Assembly: GCA_017646485.1 (NCBI GenBank)
Contig: JAGCML010000138.1
Location: 1 to 5,556 of the forward strand
Direction of reading: 5' to 3'
DNA length: 5,556 bases
Source of the DNA: Kiritimatiellia bacterium
GTDB lineage: Bacteria; Verrucomicrobiota; Kiritimatiellia; RFP12; DVOR01
Below are positions 1-5,556 of the stretch, piece by piece (within the stretch, counting starts at the first letter, position 1; every line of letters begins with the position of its first letter). Made by a program: the position numbers and the translations under genes. The notes below the pieces were generated by a model. The model worked only from the letters and a program-made list of their open reading frames with translations, searched no databases and was not told the DNA's origin.

Positions 1-74
1 CGTTTGATTTTACGCTAACCTCGGAACGTGGTCCCTGTGCCTCTGGCATGCTCACGGTGCGGGAGGAGCAGTAA
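1..74 (+). CDS. Hotdog-fold 3-hydroxyacyl-ACP dehydratase, C-terminal fragment (ApeI/FabZ-like)
   Basis: The frame with codons from position 3 is open from the window edge to TAA at 72-74 and gives 23 residues, beginning FDFTLTSERG and ending GMLTVREEQ. The pattern of a strand, a short turn rich in Gly/Pro, then Ala-Ser-Gly-x-Leu-Thr-Val is what the last two beta strands of FabZ-like and ApeI/ApeP-type dehydratases look like. Such enzymes remove water from 3-hydroxyacyl-ACP to make the trans-enoyl group. In an aryl polyene pathway the double bonds are kept and accumulate. The catalytic His/Glu region lies upstream of the window, so activity cannot be judged. Position supports the call: in E. 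coli-type APE clusters a dehydratase (apeI) directly precedes the glycosyltransferase gene. The stop is followed without a spacer by the next start. Because only 23 residues are visible, another hotdog protein such as a thioesterase remains possible. Confidence 0.55.
   Translation, partial: FDFTLTSERGPCASGMLTVREEQ
61..68 (+). promoter_or_regulatory. Strong Shine-Dalgarno motif deciding a GTG start
   Basis: GGGAGGAG lies inside the last codons of the dehydratase fragment, 6 nt before GTG at 75. It is a near-perfect anti-16S match with good spacing, and it supports the GTG start of the glycosyltransferase even though that codon directly abuts the upstream TAA. Confidence 0.7.
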
Positions 75-779
75 GTGAGTCCCTCGACCTTTCGGCCGAT
101 TTGTGTAGTCCCTTGTTATCGACATGAAGAGGGGCTGAAAGCCTTTTTGCCTACCTTACAAACGATTGGCCTTTCGATTGTTGTGGTGGATGATGGCAAT
201 ACACCACCGATGCAATCCCTTGAGGGCGTCACCCTTCTCCGTTCAGAACAAAATTGTGGAAAAGGGGGCGCGCTTGTTTTAGGTGCACGTTGGGCGCATG
301 AACAGGGTTACACCCACATGCTTCAGATTGATGCCGATGGGCAACACCTTGTGGCGGATGCGATGACAATGTTGGAAGCAGCGAAACAAGCACCACAGGT
401 GCTCTTTTCGGGCTTTCCCGTGTATGATGCGTCCGTGCCTAAATCACGTGAAAAGGGACGTGAAGTGACGCGCTTTTTTGTTCGCCTTGAAACAGGTCTT
501 AAACGTGAGGACGGGCTCTGCGGATGTCGCGTCTATCCATTAGCTCAATTCCTTCAAGTGGTTGACCATGTGTGGACGCGTCGAATGGGATTTGATGTAG
601 AGGTGATTGTTAAGTGGCATTGGGCAGGTGGCGAAGTGCGTCAACACAAGGTGCGCGTCACCTATCCGGTCGATGGCGTCTCCAACTTCCGCATGGTTAA
701 AGATAATGTCAACTTCTTCCTCCTGCATATGTGCCTCTGCTGTGGGCGTCTGTTACGTCTTTTAAGGATCTCTCGATGA
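75..779 (+). CDS. Family 2 glycosyltransferase, stand-alone (GT half of ApeJ-type proteins)
   Basis: This 234-residue protein is a GT-A fold, inverting family 2 glycosyltransferase. The nucleotide-binding start VVPCYRHEEG (11-20) is followed by VVDDG (37-41), NCGKGGA (60-66) and the metal/nucleotide motif DADGQH (86-91, Asp86 and Asp88). A later MGFDVE segment (171-176) corresponds to the acceptor/base region of dolichyl-phosphate-mannose-synthase-like GT2s. There is no convincing transmembrane helix. The C-terminal tail (214-230) is hydrophobic, Cys-rich and then basic, so it could lie on the membrane. The start is GTG at 75, backed by GGGAGGAG at 61-68, with no upstream room. In E. coli-type APE clusters this domain is normally the N-terminal half of a longer GT-acyltransferase protein (ApeJ). 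Here the protein stops after the GT domain, and the acyltransferase is found on the exporter instead. The sugar donor and the acceptor (pigment, lipid carrier or membrane anchor) are unknown. It overlaps the thioesterase start by 4 nt, so the two are probably translationally coupled. Confidence 0.88.
   Translation: MSPSTFRPICVVPCYRHEEGLKAFLPTLQTIGLSIVVVDDGNTPPMQSLEGVTLLRSEQNCGKGGALVLGARWAHEQGYTHMLQIDADGQHLVADAMTMLEAAKQAPQVLFSGFPVYDASVPKSREKGREVTRFFVRLETGLKREDGLCGCRVYPLAQFLQVVDHVWTRRMGFDVEVIVKWHWAGGEVRQHKVRVTYPVDGVSNFRMVKDNVNFFLLHMCLCCGRLLRLLRISR
764..769 (+). promoter_or_regulatory. Ribosome binding site selecting the thioesterase start at 776
   Basis: AAGGAT sits 6 nt before ATG at 776. It favours this start over the in-frame ATG at 731, which would add 15 residues with no counterpart in the family and overlap the upstream gene by about 50 nt. 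Confidence 0.6.
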
Positions 780-1189
780 AACCCTTTACCTATCGTATGC
801 GCGTTCCCTTCTATGATGTCGACTCGATGCGTGTCGTCTATCATGGGAATTATGTGAAGTACTTTGAAGAAGCGCGGTGTGCCTACTTTGAGGCGCTGGG
901 GTTAACCTACAATGACATGGAGGCGCATGGGTTTCTCTTGCCAGTCATTTCGTTGAACATTAAGTACATCCGTTCGTGTACCTTTGGTCAAGAGATTCTC
1001 ATTGATGTGGTGCGTGAAGCGAATGACAACCTCATTATCCTGCATTACACCCTTCGTGATGCGGCAACCGGCGTAAAATGTTGTAAAGGCACCACGCGCC
1101 ATGCCGCCATTGATGCCAATACGAGGGAACTCTGTTTTGAATTGCCTGCGCCCTTCCTTGAGCGCCTTAAAGCTGGAGAAGCCCAATGA
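776..1189 (+). CDS. Acyl-CoA/acyl-ACP thioesterase, 4HBT/YbgC-like hotdog (ApeK-like)
   Basis: Starting at ATG 776 the protein has 137 residues, a normal length for the 4-hydroxybenzoyl-CoA thioesterase/YbgC family. The signature is near the N-terminus: PFYDVDSMRVVYHGNY (11-26), with Asp16 at the catalytic Asp position, followed by FEEAR (30-34) on the central hotdog helix. The rest follows the family pattern: a strand-rich half with IKYIRSCTFGQEI (62-74), then the TRHAAID (107-113) strand near the end. It would hydrolyse a thioester-linked acyl chain in the cytoplasm, either releasing the aryl polyene chain or editing stalled ACPs. Which of these cannot be told from sequence. A longer in-frame start at 731 exists but lacks family similarity and is poorer than 776, which has AAGGAT upstream. 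It overlaps the glycosyltransferase stop (TGA 777-779) and the next start (ATG 1186) by 4 nt each. In E. coli APE nomenclature it is the counterpart of ApeK. Confidence 0.9.
   Translation: MKPFTYRMRVPFYDVDSMRVVYHGNYVKYFEEARCAYFEALGLTYNDMEAHGFLLPVISLNIKYIRSCTFGQEILIDVVREANDNLIILHYTLRDAATGVKCCKGTTRHAAIDANTRELCFELPAPFLERLKAGEAQ
1175..1178 (+). promoter_or_regulatory. Shine-Dalgarno core for the LolA-like gene
   Basis: GGAG lies within the last codons of the thioesterase, 7 nt before ATG at 1186. It supports this start, which gives a complete signal peptide. Confidence 0.5.
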
Positions 1190-1791
1190 AATCCCTCCTT
1201 TTCATCCTTTTCCTTCTTCCCACGGTCTTAATTGCGAAGGCTGTGCCAGAACGTTTTGTTGCTGCGCTTCAGCGTGCACTTGATGCCGATGCGACTTGGG
1301 TCATGACCAAAACCTTGCCAGACCTGAAGCAACCCATCCTTTCAACGGGGCAGGTCTCTTGTTGGAAAGAAAAAGGTATGGTCTGGAAAACGGTGACACC
1401 GTTTGAGGAGGAAATTCGCGTTACGAAGGCCTCGATTACGTTGATTGTCGATGATGAAATTGAGACCAAGCCTTGCGATGAGATGCCGTACTACACGGAT
1501 ATCTGCGAAGCGACGGATGCGTTTCTTCAAGGGGAAACGGATGCCTTTGAAGATCTCTTTGACTGGACATGGCAAGAGGATGCTACGTCGGGCACATGGA
1601 CGATGACGCTTGACGTCAATCGGCGTCAATTGCGTCGACTGTTCAAAACCATTTCGCTCACGGGAGGTGAAACGCTCGAATCGGTGACTTTCATTTCTGG
1701 TGATAAAAAGATGGGGACGACCTTGCTCCGTTTTACTGAAACGAAAGACACACGACACGCTTTATGGCGTTTTGAAGACGAACCCAAATGA
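1186..1791 (+). CDS. LolA-like periplasmic (outer-membrane lipoprotein carrier-type) protein, ApeL-like
   Basis: The 201-residue product begins with a clear Sec signal peptide: MK, a hydrophobic core at 4-17, and an Ala-Lys-Ala site predicting cleavage after residue 19. The mature part shows the LolA-like opening: a helix (RFVAALQRALDADATWVM, 23-40), then KTLPDLKQPILSTGQVSCW (42-60) and GMVWKTVTPFEEEIRVT (64-80). This matches the family pattern of a 'lipid-binding sheet' segment followed by a 'xxWxxxxPF' strand. LolA-fold proteins hold a lipid or acyl chain in a half-open beta barrel. In APE clusters this member (ApeL) is thought to help move the pigment or its lipid from the inner to the outer membrane, not to serve general lipoprotein traffic. 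That role is inferred from context, not shown. Three Cys occur in the mature chain (59, 97, 107), so a periplasmic disulfide is possible. The N-terminus overlaps the thioesterase stop by 4 nt and the C-terminus overlaps the exporter start by 4 nt. Confidence 0.82.
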   Translation: MKSLLFILFLLPTVLIAKAVPERFVAALQRALDADATWVMTKTLPDLKQPILSTGQVSCWKEKGMVWKTVTPFEEEIRVTKASITLIVDDEIETKPCDEMPYYTDICEATDAFLQGETDAFEDLFDWTWQEDATSGTWTMTLDVNRRQLRRLFKTISLTGGETLESVTFISGDKKMGTTLLRFTETKDTRHALWRFEDEPK

Positions 1792-4721
1792 AACGTTTCG
1801 CTCTACTGGGATTTCTGTTGCTCGCCTTAGTGGGGTGTTTCTGCTTCAAACGCCCCACGCTTGAGACCTCTCTTTTCGCACTTGTGGGAGAAGAGCAAAT
1901 CAACCTTTCTCCTGAAATTCTTCAGCGAGGCAATTGCGAGATTCAGGTTCTCTTTTTCGCAAAGACCCTTGAGGAGGCGCTTCCAGTAGCTGAGGCATTC
2001 GAAGCGCGACTTCCCAAATCAGCCTTCAAGACCATCCGTTTTAAATTGGATGGCGCCCTTACGCAAACCTTGCTGGATGCGTATCAAGCTAATCCATCGG
2101 GTCTCCTCGCACCGAAAGATGCTCAATTACTTGAGTCTGGCGCCTATGACCGAATCAGAAAACAGGCGGTGCGCAAATGGCATACCGCACTTTTGCCGCT
2201 CTTCCCATTAGAAAGCGACCCCTTTTATCTGTTGAATGGCTTTATTACATCGCGTACACTGGCACTTTCTGGATGGCATGCAGAGCTGAATGGCGTGTTG
2301 ACCAAACCCACGGAGGAGGGAATCGCTCTCTTACTTTCGCTTTCGCTTTGGGATACCATTGCGTCTAATCCAGATGCGCTTGTGCCAATTGTTCAAGGGC
2401 TTCAACAAAGTGCTACAGAACTTAAAACGGAGCAGGTGGAGATTTCCCTCTCGGGGGTGCCATTGCATACGGTTGAAGTGGCAGGGAAGTGTAAAGCTGA
2501 AATTACGTGGCTTTCGTTCTTTTCGGTGCTCGTGATTTTACTTGTTGCTTGGAAGGCATTTCATTCTTTCCGTGTGTATCCCTATTTGCTCTTTATTCTC
2601 ACCTTTTCTGGTGGGGTGGGTGCACTCTGTACGATGTTGTGCTGCAGCAAGATTCATCTGCTTGCGTGTGTTTTTGCCACCACGCTCCTTGGCCTCACCA
2701 TTGACTATGCCTTCCATGGGCTACTTGCCAAGGACCCTCAAGCGGTTCGCAAAAATCTGCTGTTCTCTTGGATGACCACCGAGTTGTCGCTCTTGCCCTT
2801 GCTCTTTTCGGGCATTCCTATCCTTGTTCAATCGTCAATCTTTATGATGACAGGGCTCGCTGCGACGCTGTGTATGGTGTATCGCACGTTGTCTGTGGCA
2901 ACAACGCCTCCGGGGGAAACAACGGTTGTTCAAGTGCCTCGGTGCATTCGTATCCTGAAATGTCTCTTGCCAGTGCTCTTCCTTGTGCTCTTGCCTTGCC
3001 TTGCAATGTTACAATTTGGGACGAACCTCCAGGCAATCCATGCGCCTTCTCAACAGTTGCTGGATGCCGAGAAGCGTTTTCGAGATTTAACGTTCCCCGA
3101 CCAACAAAAAGAGGCGACAGGGCTGCTTATTGTTGAAGGGGAGACGCTTGAAGCACTTCTCCAACGCGAAGCCGCGTTAGACCTTCCGCCCGAGACTGCG
3201 CGTATCTCCCACTTCTTGCCGCCGTTAGCGGTGCGTCAAAAGGCCTATCAGTCCTTGCAAGATCTCTATCGTACGCAAGGCGAAGCACTGATGCAGAGCC
3301 TCGGACTCTTAGCATTACTTTCTCCCTTACCTCCAAAGCCGTGGACGGAGGAGAATGTCCCTGCGCTCTATCTCGATAATTTTATCCTGCGTACAGCGAA
3401 TGGGCGCTACTTGACGCTTCTGCCGAACCAACCCCCTCCAGCGACCCTTGGAGAAGGGTGTTTTTACACGCGTCCGCAACAGGCAATGCAGCAAACGATT
3501 GACCGACTGAGCTGCATTACCCAACGTCTACTTGCCATTATCGGTGGGTGCTTGTTGGTTCTTTTAATTGTCATCTTTAAGAAACGGGCGTGGAAGATTG
3601 CTCTTCCGCCACTACTGGCGGTGTGCGTCGTCTTTCTCTGTTTTGGCACTGGTGGACGAACGATTAACCTCTTCCATTTACTTGCTTGTTTCATGTTGAT
3701 TGGCATGAGCTTGGACTACACCATCTTTTTTGCTTCGGGTGAACGCCATGCATTGAAGCCTGTTACGTGTTCGTTTTTGACAAGTCTTGCCGGATTTGGT
3801 GCGCTTGCATTGGTCTCTTTCATGGTGGTTCGCTCCATTGGTCAAGTCTTTGCAATCGGTCTTGCCGTCTCTTACTGTTCGGCTTATCTCCTCTTCTATG
3901 GAGAAGCTGCACCTACGCCGCAACACCCTAAAACCGAAAAGGCGGCGACCCTTTTGGGGATGAATGTGCTCCTTTATGGGTATCGCCTCTTTGGAAAGGG
4001 ATTCCTTGATGGCATGGGGGTGTTGCTGGCTTGGACATTGTGGCTGGCGAGCCCGGGGATTCGTCAATTTACGGGCTCTCGCCAACGCCTTATGGCCTTC
4101 ATTCAATCGATGATTGATAAGGTGGTCGTGATGTCTTGTGGTCGTGGGCAACCCACGATTGAGGTTGCAACTGATGCGGATACGCAGGCCTTTATTACGG
4201 CGGTCACCTCTCGTCAGGGTGTTTTTCTGCTCTCTTCGCACTTTGGGGCGATGGAGGTATTGCCGGCGTTGCCGTCCTCTGCAGAGGTTCCCTTACATGC
4301 ATTTATGCACATTGAGCAAACGGCTATCTTTAATCGCTTCTACTTTAAGTTGTTTAAACGGCCCTCGGTGCAGATTCGTCCGGTGGCAGGATTCGGTATG
4401 GGCGAACTCTTTGAGGCGGGGACTTATCTCGATCAAGGGGATTGCGTGTTGATGGCGGGCGACCGCGCCTTTGGTTCATCGCAAACGGTCACCTTCTTGG
4501 GCCAGCAAGTCGCTTTCCCCAAGGGCGTTTATCGCTTCGCAAAGTTGCTTGAACACCCCATTTATTTTGTCGTTTGTTATCGTATTGGGAAGAATCGCTA
4601 TCGCCTTGAGGCGCGTGAAATTATCCCGAATGATACGATGGTCGAACAATTTATTGCTGCGCTTGAGCCCTTTGTTAAAGCGCATCCTGAACAATGGTAT
4701 CATTGGGAGATCCAACCATGA
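1788..4721 (+). CDS. MMPL/RND-family exporter fused to a C-terminal LpxL-like acyltransferase
   Basis: This 977-residue protein has two parts. Residues 1-705 are an MMPL-type exporter of the ApeM kind: TM1 (about 5-20), a periplasmic domain (21-237), TM2-TM6 (about 241-366), TM7 (388-410), a second periplasmic domain (411-577) and TM8-TM12 (about 579-704). Both halves carry the conserved TM4/TM10 motif, GLTIDYAFH (Asp306) and GMSLDYTIFF (Asp643), with Asp and Tyr where MMPL proteins have their proton-relay pair. After a 20-residue polar linker, residues 728-977 form a lysophospholipid acyltransferase-like domain: YRLFG (732-736), the catalytic H-x4-E motif HFGAME (His818, Glu823), AGDRAFG (890-896) and a terminal PEQW (967-970), all typical of LpxL/HtrB relatives. 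Twelve helices and a cytoplasmic N-terminus would place the acyltransferase in the cytoplasm, next to acyl-ACP/CoA. The reading frame is unbroken across the junction. ApeM proteins usually end after the transporter, so the extra 250 residues are real added sequence. The start at 1788 has only a weak upstream SD, so coupling through the ATGA overlap is likely. Confidence 0.9.
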   Translation: MKRFALLGFLLLALVGCFCFKRPTLETSLFALVGEEQINLSPEILQRGNCEIQVLFFAKTLEEALPVAEAFEARLPKSAFKTIRFKLDGALTQTLLDAYQANPSGLLAPKDAQLLESGAYDRIRKQAVRKWHTALLPLFPLESDPFYLLNGFITSRTLALSGWHAELNGVLTKPTEEGIALLLSLSLWDTIASNPDALVPIVQGLQQSATELKTEQVEISLSGVPLHTVEVAGKCKAEITWLSFFSVLVILLVAWKAFHSFRVYPYLLFILTFSGGVGALCTMLCCSKIHLLACVFATTLLGLTIDYAFHGLLAKDPQAVRKNLLFSWMTTELSLLPLLFSGIPILVQSSIFMMTGLAATLCMVYRTLSVATTPPGETTVVQVPRCIRILKCLLPVLFLVLLPCLAMLQFGTNLQAIHAPSQQLLDAEKRFRDLTFPDQQKEATGLLIVEGETLEALLQREAALDLPPETARISHFLPPLAVRQKAYQSLQDLYRTQGEALMQSLGLLALLSPLPPKPWTEENVPALYLDNFILRTANGRYLTLLPNQPPPATLGEGCFYTRPQQAMQQTIDRLSCITQRLLAIIGGCLLVLLIVIFKKRAWKIALPPLLAVCVVFLCFGTGGRTINLFHLLACFMLIGMSLDYTIFFASGERHALKPVTCSFLTSLAGFGALALVSFMVVRSIGQVFAIGLAVSYCSAYLLFYGEAAPTPQHPKTEKAATLLGMNVLLYGYRLFGKGFLDGMGVLLAWTLWLASPGIRQFTGSRQRLMAFIQSMIDKVVVMSCGRGQPTIEVATDADTQAFITAVTSRQGVFLLSSHFGAMEVLPALPSSAEVPLHAFMHIEQTAIFNRFYFKLFKRPSVQIRPVAGFGMGELFEAGTYLDQGDCVLMAGDRAFGSSQTVTFLGQQVAFPKGVYRFAKLLEHPIYFVVCYRIGKNRYRLEAREIIPNDTMVEQFIAALEPFVKAHPEQWYHWEIQP
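4705..4710 (+). promoter_or_regulatory. Shine-Dalgarno motif for the ketosynthase
   Basis: GGGAGA lies in the last codons of the exporter fusion, 7 nt before ATG at 4718. It identifies the start of a gene that otherwise has no visible end. Confidence 0.55.
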
Positions 4722-5556
4722 CATCCCCCTCCACTCCGTTTGGTCTGACCGCACTTGGCCTATTGTGTGCCCTTGGGAATGACCTTGAAACAATTTATCA
4801 GCGCGCCCTTGCAGGCGACACTTCTGGCATGCGTCGATTGGAGGGTGTCTTGCCGGGTGGCGAAAGCACGCCGTTTGGTTGCGTTGATCTTCCAGAAGAT
4901 TTTGAGCCGGGCTTAAATTCTCGGTGTGAACGTCTGATTGCCGCTGCCTATCAACAAATTAAGGCGAACGTAGAGGAATTAAAGACGCGCATTCCGCTTG
5001 AGCGTATCGGCGTTGTTTTGGGAACAAGTAATTCCGAGATGGAGGAGTTTACTCAAAATCCCACGCGCATTGATATGGCGCTTCCTGCAGCATTTCTTAA
5101 ACGTTATGCAGGGTTGAAAGGGCCTGCGTATGTTATCTCTACGGCGTGTTCTTCAAGTGGTAAAGTCTTTGCCTCTGCGCGCGCCCTCATTGAAAAGGGA
5201 ATTTGTGACGCTGTTCTCGTCGGGGGTGTTGATGCGCTCACACGGATTGTAGTGAATGGCTTTTATGCATTGGAAGCCCTCACGACGGAACTTGCTCGTC
5301 CCTTTGGAAAAGATCGCACAGGGATTAATCTTGGCGAAGGCGCCGCGCTTTTCATTCTTGAAAAGGGCCCAGCCGAGGTGATGCTCTTGGGCGTGGGGGA
5401 ATCTTCGGATGCTTATCATTTGACTGCGCCCGAACCAACCGGCATGGGGGCTGAGGCCGCCATGCGTGCGGCGCTTGCGGATGCGGGGCTCTCGCCTGAT
5501 GCAGTGGAGATGTTGAACCTTCATGGCACAGGCACCTCTTACAATGACAGCATGGA
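4718..5556 (+). CDS. Beta-ketoacyl-ACP synthase (ApeO-like ketosynthase), 3' end beyond window
   Basis: From ATG 4718 the frame stays open to the window edge and gives 279 complete codons of an expected 390-410. It is a thiolase-fold condensing enzyme: a short N-terminal strand (FGLTALGLLCALG, 8-20), then ISTACSSSGKVFASA (140-154) with the nucleophile Cys144 and the usual helix after it. VLVGGVDAL (167-175) and ARPFGKDRTGINLGEGAA (191-208) follow, and then NLHGTGTSYND (267-277), where His269 is the first catalytic His. The second His and the Lys region lie past the window. Because Cys144 and the His are present, this is a catalytic ketosynthase and not a chain-length factor, in which the Cys is replaced. 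It performs the decarboxylative Claisen condensation of malonyl-ACP onto the growing polyene. In E. coli the corresponding ApeO works as a heterodimer with a chain-length-factor-like ApeC. No such partner is visible here. It follows the exporter by a 4-nt ATGA overlap. Confidence 0.93.
   Translation, partial: MTSPSTPFGLTALGLLCALGNDLETIYQRALAGDTSGMRRLEGVLPGGESTPFGCVDLPEDFEPGLNSRCERLIAAAYQQIKANVEELKTRIPLERIGVVLGTSNSEMEEFTQNPTRIDMALPAAFLKRYAGLKGPAYVISTACSSSGKVFASARALIEKGICDAVLVGGVDALTRIVVNGFYALEALTTELARPFGKDRTGINLGEGAALFILEKGPAEVMLLGVGESSDAYHLTAPEPTGMGAEAAMRAALADAGLSPDAVEMLNLHGTGTSYNDSM

Noticed and set aside
731..775. Upstream extension of the thioesterase to ATG 731
   Set aside because: The added 15 residues do not resemble the family N-terminus, while ATG 776 has AAGGAT upstream and the same ATGA overlap seen at the other junctions.
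1612..1638. Short direct repeats of CGTCAAT/CGTCG in the LolA-like gene
   Set aside because: They are only 5-7 bases long and lie within coding sequence. They are explained by codon use (Asn/Arg/Leu codons) and are not a repeat element.
1342..1758. 138-codon open frame on the minus strand
   Set aside because: It is antisense to the LolA-like gene, its composition is typical of a shadow frame, and it has no motif or sensible ribosome binding site.
3942..3962. Internal start at ATG 3960 that could give a separate acyltransferase
   Set aside because: No Shine-Dalgarno motif at suitable spacing was seen, and the frame continues unbroken from the transporter, so a single fused protein is the simpler reading.
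3678..4241. 187-codon open frame on the minus strand
   Set aside because: It lies wholly antisense to the exporter/acyltransferase gene, which has clear motifs throughout. The translated product is Arg/Lys/His-rich low-quality sequence with no recognisable domain.
5153..5524. 123-codon open frame on the minus strand
   Set aside because: It is antisense to the ketosynthase active-site region, whose motifs prove the + strand frame.
1..5556. CRISPR arrays, tRNA/rRNA genes, insertion sequences, riboswitches and terminators
   Set aside because: No spaced repeats, cloverleaf, transposase motifs or hairpin-plus-T-run were seen, and continuous coding sequence leaves no free space for them.

Overview
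The window is a compact, one-directional segment of an operon that looks like an aryl polyene (APE)-type or flexirubin/DAR-type polyketide gene cluster. These clusters make a membrane-anchored aryl-polyene pigment by a type II fatty-acid/polyketide-like route. The assignment rests on the order of families, which is very specific: hotdog dehydratase (C-terminal fragment), family 2 glycosyltransferase, hotdog thioesterase, LolA-like periplasmic carrier, MMPL/RND-type exporter, ketosynthase (N-terminal part, cut by the window end). In the E. coli scheme (recalled, not searched) this matches apeI-J-K-L-M-(N)-O, with some rearrangement.

Layout: 1-74 is the tail of a dehydratase. 75-779 is a GT2 enzyme starting at GTG directly after the previous TAA. 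776-1189 is a 4HBT/YbgC-like thioesterase. 1186-1791 is a LolA-like protein with a signal peptide. 1788-4721 is a 977-residue MMPL exporter with a lysophospholipid-acyltransferase-like (LpxL/HtrB-type) domain fused to its C-terminus. 4718-5556 is a ketosynthase with an intact active-site Cys. All genes are on the + strand. Four of the five junctions are 4-nt ATGA overlaps and the other has no spacer, so there is no intergenic DNA and no sign of an internal promoter or terminator. Every stretch is coding.

Working model (inference): the ketosynthase and dehydratase belong to the chain-building machinery, with their ACP, chain-length factor and reductase partners outside the window. The thioesterase edits or releases acyl chains. 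The GT2 and the acyltransferase domain decorate or lipid-anchor the product on the cytoplasmic face. The MMPL exporter moves it across the inner membrane, and the LolA-like protein assists in the periplasm or with delivery to the outer membrane.

The main oddity is domain architecture. In the usual proteobacterial clusters the acyltransferase is fused to the GT2. Here the GT2 stands alone and the acyltransferase is fused to the exporter. The DUF3261 gene normally found between exporter and ketosynthase is absent at that place.

Organism: a Gram-negative (diderm) bacterium, because of the LolA-like protein and the RND-family exporter. Base composition is moderate, roughly half G+C by eye. Clear Shine-Dalgarno motifs before most starts argue mildly against Bacteroidota, where such motifs are usually weak. 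The phylum cannot be fixed from this window.
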